A stretch of DNA of 5,094 nt, taken from assembly GCA_002773975.1 (NCBI GenBank), contig PEZR01000039.1, forward strand, positions 1-5,094. The letters run 5' to 3'. This stretch comes from Bdellovibrio sp. CG10_big_fil_rev_8_21_14_0_10_47_8. Lineage in GTDB: Bacteria; Bdellovibrionota; Bdellovibrionia; Bdellovibrionales; Bdellovibrionaceae. A program made the position numbers and the translations under genes. This document shows positions 1-4,538 of this stretch, in pieces. The stretch's first letter is position 1, and the number at the start of each line of letters is the position of its first letter. The notes beneath the pieces are model-generated. The model was given only the letters and a program-made list of their open reading frames with translations, was not told where the DNA came from and searched no databases.

Positions 1-17
1 ATCAGGGCCTCGTGGTG

Positions 18-959
18 CTATTTCTTGTGCCCCTCTAAATACTGAGCGACCAAATTGATCGATCCTTTAGGCACTCGGATTGTATGTGATTCTATTCGAG
101 AAGGAATATAGCCCAAAGTCAATTCAGCATTAAGATCTTTCAGAGATTTTGTGGTGACACCCAGCTTCGTTGCCAAATTGGCCAGATCGGTGCCGCCAGG
201 AACGGAGACAATGTCATAGTCCAAAGGCTCAAATTGCGCGAGGTCTCGAAATCCATAAAGAGCCGGAGATTTTGCAATCATCATCACCGCCAGAATTTTG
301 GGAACATAGTCCATGGTCTCCTGAGGCAAAGCTCCGCTCTGAGACAAAGTCCAAAAATCCCGAGTCTGACGTTTCACAATCTGCCGTCGCAAACCGTTTT
401 CGCCCATATTGTAGCTGGCGGCGACCAAGTACCACGAGCCAAATTCTTGATAAAGATCTTGGATGTATCGAATGGCGGCGAGAGTGCTCTTCTTGAGGTC
501 TCGTCGCTCATCCAGCCAAGAATTCACCTTCAACCCATAACGCTCGCCCGTGGCTTGCATAAATTGCCAAGGTCCAACCGCATTGGCGTGGCTAACGGCG
601 GTTGGGAGAAAACCACTTTCAATCATAACCATAAAGGCAAGATCTTGAGGCAGGCCTGCATTCTTCAGTTCCTTTTGAATAAATGGCATGTATTTGCTGG
701 ATCGCTCGAGCCAGTCACGAAACCAGTTTTTCCCTTTGCTTTGGAAATAGGAAATCCAAAAGCTGACTTTTTTGTTGTAGGTCAGAGGCAAATCAAAAAT
801 CAAAGACGTGAATTTGGTGGCAGGGGCTCTCTGGGCTCGCGCTTTGAGCCTTTCTTCCAGGGTTTTTTGCGGTGGGACTGCGGCCAACGCTTGGCTGATT
901 GGCAGCACGATTATTTGCAAAGACAAAATGAAGCTCAAACACAGTTGTGAAAACATCAC
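18..959 (-). CDS. Periplasmic lytic murein transglycosylase, MltD-like (SLT/GH23 family)
   Basis: This enzyme likely cleaves the MurNAc-GlcNAc glycosidic bond of peptidoglycan non-hydrolytically, leaving 1,6-anhydromuramoyl ends, and acts in the periplasm. Residues 1-26/27 are a hydrophobic signal peptide ending in QALAA; there is no lipobox, so it looks soluble, whereas E. coli MltD is a lipoprotein. The SLT domain spans about residues 85-235. It has the catalytic Glu114 in IESGF, then GPWQFM (129-134), AASYNMGE (180-187) and LPQETMDYVPKILA (211-224), all hallmarks of the MltD branch. Residues 249-300 resemble the segment that precedes the LysM repeats in MltD, but the protein ends there, about 140 residues short of E. 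coli MltD. Start: GTG (959-957) is directly followed by an in-frame ATG (956-954), and either could serve. No clear Shine-Dalgarno is visible, and an in-frame TAA lies at 974-972. It is divergent from the flagellar operon. Family is secure; a role in flagellar assembly is only inferred from position. Confidence 0.93.
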   Translation of the reverse strand: MMFSQLCLSFILSLQIIVLPISQALAAVPPQKTLEERLKARAQRAPATKFTSLIFDLPLTYNKKVSFWISYFQSKGKNWFRDWLERSSKYMPFIQKELKNAGLPQDLAFMVMIESGFLPTAVSHANAVGPWQFMQATGERYGLKVNSWLDERRDLKKSTLAAIRYIQDLYQEFGSWYLVAASYNMGENGLRRQIVKRQTRDFWTLSQSGALPQETMDYVPKILAVMMIAKSPALYGFRDLAQFEPLDYDIVSVPGGTDLANLATKLGVTTKSLKDLNAELTLGYIPSRIESHTIRVPKGSINLVAQYLEGHKK

Positions 960-963
960 TTTG

Positions 964-992
964 ATTATCTTTTATAAATTCGTGAGAGTAAA
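964..992 (-). promoter_or_regulatory. Possible sigma-70-type promoter for the transglycosylase gene
   Basis: Read on the minus strand, TTTACT (992-987; 4/6 match to TTGACA) is followed after exactly 17 bases by GATAAT (969-964; 5/6 match to TATAAT). A start about 7 bases downstream of the -10 would fall at or next to the GTG/ATG start codons (959-954), which would make the mRNA leaderless or nearly so. That would agree with the lack of a visible ribosome-binding site. The region is A/T-rich, so chance matches are likely. Confidence 0.35.
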
Positions 993-1097
993 TATTTTGA
1001 CAGCAGAAGACAGGTCTTTGACGAAAAAATGCCTCTTCCTTGGTCGAGAGGTCTAGTTTGCCAGCGCTCTTGTCGGCTGCATTCCGCGTAAAATGAA

Positions 1098-1140
1098 GTC
1101 CAGAGTTTTTTTTCAAATATTTCTGGATCTCCTGGACCAG
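1098..1140. repeat. Overlapping small inverted repeats upstream of the flgF promoter
   Basis: GTCCAG (1098-1103) is mirrored by CTGGAC (1132-1137). TCCAGA (1099-1104) is also mirrored by TCTGGA (1122-1127). CTGGACCAG (1132-1140) is a perfect 9-base palindrome. They lie about 47-90 bases upstream of the predicted sigma-54 start site, where an NtrC-family activator could bind. The arms are short and no known operator is recognised, so a regulatory role is inference. Confidence 0.3.
1106..1123 (+). promoter_or_regulatory. Possible IHF-like binding or bending site
   Basis: A run of eight T (1106-1113) leads into TTTCAAATATTTC (1111-1123). This fits the IHF core WATCAANNNNTTR with two mismatches, at the second and last positions. 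A T- or A-tract 5' of the core is typical of IHF sites. It sits about 40-50 bases upstream of the -24 element of the sigma-54 promoter, where a bend would help a distal activator reach the polymerase. The match is imperfect and the region A/T-rich. Confidence 0.25.
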
Positions 1141-1160
1141 TCTTAAGGACAGCTCCACTT

Positions 1161-1176
1161 CGGCACAAGGGTTGCT
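1161..1176 (+). promoter_or_regulatory. Sigma-54 (RpoN) promoter for the flgFGAHI operon
   Basis: The string CGGCACAAGGGTTGCT matches the sigma-54 consensus TGGCAC-N5-TTGCW at all but the first base. The invariant GG (1162-1163) and GC (1174-1175) are separated by exactly 10 bases, as required for the -24/-12 elements. Transcription would begin near 1187, giving a leader of about 15 bases that just contains the GAGGAG ribosome-binding site and the flgF ATG. Sigma-54 control of rod, hook and ring genes is well established in several proteobacteria. It would need an enhancer-binding activator, which is not encoded here. Confidence 0.75.
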
Positions 1177-1190
1177 CTTAGCATAGTCCA

Positions 1191-1196
1191 GAGGAG
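1191..1196 (+). promoter_or_regulatory. Ribosome-binding site of flgF
   Basis: GAGGAG lies 5 bases before the ATG at 1202 and fixes that codon as the start. It would be almost at the 5' end of the mRNA made from the sigma-54 promoter. Confidence 0.8.
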
Positions 1197-1201
1197 ACTC
1201 G

Positions 1202-2017
1202 ATGAGCACAAAAGGTATTTATACCGCCTTGAGCGGAGCTATGGCCCAATCAGAACGGATGGACACAATTGCCAATAATCTGGCCAATGTGAATACTCCG
1301 GGGTTCAAGCGTGATCAGCAAGTCTTTAATGAATATCTGACGGCCAATGAAAAACCTCCGAGTGTGATTCAGGTTCCTCGAATCCCGGCCTCCGTCGAGA
1401 GTTTCTATGACATGCAGGGCGGGGACAAAAGTTTTGTGGATGCGACTGGAACCTTTACTAATTTTTCTCAGGGCAGTCTAAAAATGACTGGCAATCCGTT
1501 GGATGTCGCTATCGATGGAGATGGATTTTTCGAAGTGGCTACGCCATCGGGCCTGAAGTTCACCCGTGTCGGTGCTTTCAAAATTGATGGGAATGGCCAA
1601 CTGGTAACCAAAGATGGGTTACCAGTGCTGAAGTCCGGGGAACCTGGTGCAGACATGGCTAGCAGAGTGATCCGTGTCTCTGGTGAAGCTCCAGTGGTGA
1701 TCACTGAGGGTGGCGATATCATGGAGGGCGAAAACAACATCGGGAGACTTTCGCTGGTGAGTATTCCGCAAAAAGACTCGATCAGTAAGGTCGGCGGGTC
1801 GCTCTATGAATTCAAGGCCAATGCTCAACCTGAGGTCTCGCAAGTAGCGAATCCCTCTCTGAAACAGGGGGCTCTGGAAATGAGCAATGTCAACGTGGTT
1901 CAAGAAATGACAGACATGATTGCAACGACAAGAGTTTTTGAAAGTACACAGAAGGCCATTCATGCCTATGATTCGATGGCAGATAAATTGATCAATGTGG
2001 TGGGAAGTGTGAAGTAG
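1202..2017 (+). CDS. flgF: Flagellar basal-body proximal rod protein FlgF
   Basis: FlgF is a proximal rod subunit of the flagellar axial structure, secreted by the flagellar type III export apparatus and assembled in the periplasm below FlgG. The 271-residue product has no Sec signal peptide, as expected. Its N-terminal rod motif covers about residues 7-37 (ALSGAMAQ, then IANNLANVNTPGFKRD). The central domain has GNPLDVAIDGDGFFEV (97-112) and a FTRVGAF stretch (120-126). The C-terminal axial-family motif is at 225-268 (LEMSNVNVVQEMTDMI and the following helix). The paired N- and C-terminal helices are typical of rod, hook and hook-associated proteins. It is FlgF rather than FlgG because it stands first in the cluster, has a divergent spacer at residues 45-90, and lacks the YQTI segment seen in the next gene. 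The start is ATG with GAGGAG 5 bases upstream. It is the first gene of the operon and the likely direct target of the sigma-54 promoter. Confidence 0.93.
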   Translation: MSTKGIYTALSGAMAQSERMDTIANNLANVNTPGFKRDQQVFNEYLTANEKPPSVIQVPRIPASVESFYDMQGGDKSFVDATGTFTNFSQGSLKMTGNPLDVAIDGDGFFEVATPSGLKFTRVGAFKIDGNGQLVTKDGLPVLKSGEPGADMASRVIRVSGEAPVVITEGGDIMEGENNIGRLSLVSIPQKDSISKVGGSLYEFKANAQPEVSQVANPSLKQGALEMSNVNVVQEMTDMIATTRVFESTQKAIHAYDSMADKLINVVGSVK

Positions 2018-2031
2018 GGTTCATTTCGTCG

Positions 2032-2037
2032 GGAGGT
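2032..2037 (+). promoter_or_regulatory. Ribosome-binding site deciding the GTG start of flgG
   Basis: GGAGGT sits 5 bases upstream of the GTG at 2043. The FlgG family begins M-I-[RK]-[AS]-L, which is reproduced only if this GTG is the start. Confidence 0.8.
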
Positions 2038-2042
2038 AAAGA

Positions 2043-2828
2043 GTGATTAAGGCATTGAATACAGCGGCAACAGGCCTGCAAGCTCAGCAAACAAATATGG
2101 AGGTTATCTCCAATAACTTGGCCAACGTTTCCACTAATGGTTTTAAAAAGTCCCGAGCTGAGTTTGAAGATCTCATGTATCAAACGATCAAGGAACCAGG
2201 GCAGGCCACCGGTCTGAATTCGATTTCCCCCACGGGAGTTCAAACGGGTATGGGTGTGAAGACAGGGGCCGTACAAAAGGATTTTTCCTCTGGCTCTGCG
2301 ATGATTACCAAAAATCCATTTGACCTTCAGATCGAAGGCGCCGGATTTTTTCAGATACAAACCTCTGATGGCGCGGTTGGGTATACGAGAGATGGTGCAT
2401 TTAAACGAGACCCTCAGGGTCGTTTGATCGACAAAAACGGAAATCTTTTGCAACCTGAAATTACGGTACCAGCGGATGCGGCGGGAATTGATATTTCGGC
2501 CTCGGGTGAAGTGAAGATCATTAAAGGGCTCAATGATCCTCCGGCTGTGATTGGTCAGATTGATATTGTGAATTTTGTGAATCCAGCGGGCCTTAAGTCC
2601 ATCGGAAAAAATCTTTTTGTTCAAACCAGTGCCAGTGGTCAACCAATTGCGACTCGGCCTGGATTGCAAGGTACGGGATATATAGCTCAGGGCCAACTTG
2701 AGGGCAGCAATGTCAATGTGGTCGATGAAATGGTGAATATGATTCAAGCTCAACGTTTTTATGAAACCAACTCGAAGGCCATTCAGGCGGCGGATCAGAT
2801 GCTTCAGTCCGTCAATAGTATGAGGTAG
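2043..2828 (+). CDS. flgG: Flagellar basal-body distal rod protein FlgG
   Basis: FlgG forms the distal rod, the drive shaft that passes through the P and L rings, and is exported by the flagellar type III system. The 261-residue length matches the family (about 260). Conserved landmarks in order are: IKALNTAATGLQAQQ (2-16) and VISNNLANVSTNGFKKSRAE (21-40); FEDLMYQTIKEPG (41-53), the start of the FlgG-specific stretch that distinguishes it from hook protein; GAGFFQI (99-105); YTRDGAF (114-120); and the C-terminal SNVNVVDEMVNMIQAQRFYE (222-241) followed by KAIQAADQML (245-254). No signal peptide is present, as expected. It begins with GTG and lies 25 bases after flgF. It shares its N- and C-terminal motifs with FlgF, reflecting an ancient paralogy. 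Nothing appears truncated or broken. Confidence 0.96.
   Translation: MIKALNTAATGLQAQQTNMEVISNNLANVSTNGFKKSRAEFEDLMYQTIKEPGQATGLNSISPTGVQTGMGVKTGAVQKDFSSGSAMITKNPFDLQIEGAGFFQIQTSDGAVGYTRDGAFKRDPQGRLIDKNGNLLQPEITVPADAAGIDISASGEVKIIKGLNDPPAVIGQIDIVNFVNPAGLKSIGKNLFVQTSASGQPIATRPGLQGTGYIAQGQLEGSNVNVVDEMVNMIQAQRFYETNSKAIQAADQMLQSVNSMR
2822..2825 (+). promoter_or_regulatory. Ribosome-binding site deciding the TTG start of flgA
   Basis: GAGG within the last codons of flgG lies 6 bases before TTG at 2832. No in-frame ATG occurs until codon 65, and only the TTG start yields a signal peptide. The site overlaps the flgG coding end, which suggests translational coupling. Confidence 0.65.
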
Positions 2829-2831
2829 CGA

Positions 2832-3773
2832 TTGAGATTCTTGTTCGGTGCTCTTATTTTATTTGGTTCTCTTGCGGCACAGGCAGCTCGTTTTGAACTC
2901 CGTGTTCAAGAGTTATCGACGGTCCGCACTGGCCAGCCGATCCGTTTAGGAGACCTGACAGAGGCCTCCAGTGAAAACAGAGACATCTGGAACAGACTTT
3001 ACGACACGGTGGTGTTGGAGCCCATGAACGCCGAGGAAACTCAGAAAATTCCCAGTGATCGATTGGCCGTGATCTTACGGCAGAAACTGTCCTTTCAAGA
3101 TCTTCAGCAAATTTCTGTAAAGATCCCTGAAGTTTTCACGATTCAAAGCAAACGCAATTATTTCTCGATCGCCGACATCTCTCGTGAAATTATCGCCCAA
3201 GCGTCCAACCTCTGCTCTGACTGTCAGTTCGAGATGGATGAGCTTCGACTTCCTTTGGTTCAAGGTTCGGGTGAAATTCTGCAAACACGCCTGGAGACCC
3301 AGTCCCTGAGGGGGGCTGGCGGATTTCTGCTGCCATTGTCGGTGACGACTTCCCAAGGGAAAAATTCTTATTGGATATCAGGCCGAATTTCATTTTTTAA
3401 AATGGCCCCTGTCGCAAAAAGACTGGTGACATTGAACGACAAAATATCTGATGAAGATTTTGAGATGAGGCGTGTCAGTTTGCAGTATTCCCGAGACGGA
3501 GTTCCGACTAAAAAAGATGTTGTCGGAAAGTTGGCAGCGCGGACCCTGACCGCCGGTCAGACGATCTTCTCCTCGGACGTCAAAAAAGAGCCGGCCGCAA
3601 AAAGAGGGCAGATTGTTAAAATTATTCTGGGAACAGACGATTTTGAAATCGTTTCCAGCGGTGTGGCAGAAGAATCTGGTGGTATCGGCGATTTGATCAA
3701 AGTCCGCAGCGTCGATACTCAGAGATATTTGTCTGGCATTTTGACTGAAAAGGGAATCGTGAGGGTGCAATAG
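2832..3773 (+). CDS. flgA: Flagellar P-ring assembly chaperone FlgA
   Basis: FlgA is a periplasmic chaperone needed for FlgI subunits to assemble into the P ring around the rod. The 313-residue precursor has a Sec signal peptide at residues 1-18/19 (ending AAQAA), so it begins at a TTG codon. The N-terminal half (about 20-190) is poorly conserved, with a CSDC pair at 128-131 that could form a disulfide. The C-terminal half is diagnostic: PVAKR (193-197) opens the SAF-like region, VVGKLAARTLTAGQ (230-243) is the usual VGK-x-A-x-R-x-L-x-x-G-Q motif, and KRGQIVKI (257-264) follows. The ending, with GVAEESGGIGDLIKVRS (277-293) and a closing GIVRVQ, is the standard FlgA terminus. At 313 residues it is longer than the enteric protein of about 220 residues, and the extra length lies in the N-terminal half. 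It is 3 bases after flgG and directly abuts flgH. Confidence 0.93.
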   Translation: MRFLFGALILFGSLAAQAARFELRVQELSTVRTGQPIRLGDLTEASSENRDIWNRLYDTVVLEPMNAEETQKIPSDRLAVILRQKLSFQDLQQISVKIPEVFTIQSKRNYFSIADISREIIAQASNLCSDCQFEMDELRLPLVQGSGEILQTRLETQSLRGAGGFLLPLSVTTSQGKNSYWISGRISFFKMAPVAKRLVTLNDKISDEDFEMRRVSLQYSRDGVPTKKDVVGKLAARTLTAGQTIFSSDVKKEPAAKRGQIVKIILGTDDFEIVSSGVAEESGGIGDLIKVRSVDTQRYLSGILTEKGIVRVQ

Positions 3774-4538
3774 ATGGAAATGAAGAGAAGTTTGTTTTTT
3801 CAGACACTGTTTTTAATTTTTATTGGACTGAGTTTGATGAACTCGGGGTGTTCTACGTTGCAGGGAATTTTGGGCGAAGATGAAAAACCTCCTGCTGCTA
3901 AAAATGATCTAGTCCGATTTTCAGAGACCCCACAGGTTCTCAATACAGCAGACCGCAAGTACCGACGGATGACTCGAACAAAGATGGAAGAAGAGTCTGA
4001 TCTTGGGTCTCAGGCGGGCAGCATGTGGGTGATGGAAGGCCAGGGCGCCTATCTTTTTTCGCAAAACAGAACACGTCGTGAGGGAGATCTGTTGAATGTG
4101 AAGGTCGAGGGCGGCGCTCAAAAGCAGATCGAAACCAAGGTCGCTGTCATCAAGATGTTGTTGAAACAACTGGAAGAAGAGGAAAAGAAGTCTCAACAGC
4201 CAGTGGAAACAACACCTATCGCGGATAACAATCCAAATCCCAAAAAGGCTGAAGGGTCAGATCGAGCACCGGCTTCAACTGCTGCAGCTGCTGCGGACAA
4301 GAAAGAGGCGGACGAACCATTGGACGTGGGAGCTGTGCCGACTCGAATTATCGAACGCATGGCTGACGGCAATTACCGCGTGAAAGGGGCTCAGCCTTTC
4401 ATGATTGGAAAACGAGAATACAAAGTCATCGTCACCGGTATCATCCGTCCAGAGGACTATAATGACGAGGGCGTGAGCTCGAACAAACTTTTAGACCCCC
4501 AGTATGATGTGGTGAGCCTTCGAAGGAGTGTGCAGTGA
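3774..4538 (+). CDS. flgH: Flagellar L-ring lipoprotein FlgH, divergent
   Basis: FlgH forms the outer-membrane L ring, which with the P ring makes the bushing for the rod. This 254-residue precursor starts with a lipoprotein-type signal (KRSLFF, then a hydrophobic stretch) and a probable lipidated Cys26 in MNSGC; Asn at -3 is unusual for a lipobox. Ser27 at +2 fits outer-membrane sorting. The family core is seen at SMWVMEGQGAYLFSQNRTRR (83-102) followed by GDLLNVKV (104-111), and at RIIERMADGNYRVKG (191-205) with VIVTGIIRPEDY (218-229) and LDPQYDV (240-246). Between them, residues 119-137 form a short amphipathic helix (I119, V123, I126, L130, L133), followed by a charged Pro/Ala/Lys/Glu-rich linker (134-185). 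The usual C-terminal tail beyond the D-x-x-Y motif (GxG and GWL region) is missing. The ATG directly follows the flgA stop, with GAGGG 8 bases upstream; a second in-frame ATG at 3780 is a less well-spaced alternative. Identity is supported by motifs and by position between flgA and flgI. Confidence 0.88.
   Translation: MEMKRSLFFQTLFLIFIGLSLMNSGCSTLQGILGEDEKPPAAKNDLVRFSETPQVLNTADRKYRRMTRTKMEEESDLGSQAGSMWVMEGQGAYLFSQNRTRREGDLLNVKVEGGAQKQIETKVAVIKMLLKQLEEEEKKSQQPVETTPIADNNPNPKKAEGSDRAPASTAAAAADKKEADEPLDVGAVPTRIIERMADGNYRVKGAQPFMIGKREYKVIVTGIIRPEDYNDEGVSSNKLLDPQYDVVSLRRSVQ
4281..4295 (+). repeat. Short GCN (alanine) trinucleotide run inside flgH
   Basis: Five consecutive alanine codons (GCT GCA GCT GCT GCG, residues 170-174 of FlgH) form an imperfect trinucleotide repeat within the low-complexity linker. 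It is short and mixed in codons, so it is a minor composition feature and probably not a strong slippage site. Confidence 0.5.
4523..4528 (+). promoter_or_regulatory. Ribosome-binding site deciding the GTG start of flgI
   Basis: AAGGAG lies 6 bases upstream of the GTG at 4535, inside the end of flgH. It overlaps the 10-base palindrome CCTTCGAAGG (4517-4526). With the 4-base GTGA overlap of start and stop codons, this is the classic arrangement for translational coupling. Confidence 0.75.

Noticed and set aside
1..17. Terminator after the transglycosylase gene
   Set aside because: Only 17 bases downstream of its stop are in the window, and they show no hairpin or T-run.
234..950. Long + strand open frame (238 codons) antisense to the transglycosylase gene
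   Set aside because: It lies wholly opposite a well-supported gene with intact catalytic motifs, has no recognisable domain, and its translation has the irregular composition of a shadow frame.
960..1000. Sigma-28 (FliA) type promoter in the divergent region
   Set aside because: A partial GATAA core exists on the minus strand, but there is no TAAA-type -35 at the required 15-base spacing and no GCC before the core.
997..1002. Perfect TTGACA hexamer on the + strand, a possible sigma-70 promoter for flgF
   Set aside because: No acceptable -10 element appears 16-18 bases downstream (the bases there read gacgaa or acgaaa). The sigma-54 site nearer flgF is much better.
1032..1051. Hairpin CCTCT/AGAGG with a 10-base loop, considered as a terminator or operator
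   Set aside because: The stem is only 5 bases, it has no following T-run, and it lies between divergent genes where no transcript is expected to end.
1992..2753. Long minus-strand open frame (253 codons) antisense to flgG
   Set aside because: flgG on the other strand is unambiguous over its full length. The antisense product shows no known motif and is rich in His, Arg and Asn as shadow frames often are.
1202..2828. Sequence similarity between flgF and flgG, considered as a recent tandem duplication
   Set aside because: The shared motifs (NNLANV, SNVNVV and others) are family-wide features of rod and hook proteins; the proteins are otherwise divergent, so the duplication is ancient.
4517..4526. 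Palindrome CCTTCGAAGG over the flgI ribosome-binding site, considered as an RNA switch
   Set aside because: As RNA it folds only into a stem of about three pairs with a tetraloop, too weak to hide the Shine-Dalgarno. It is better explained by coding plus the SD sequence.
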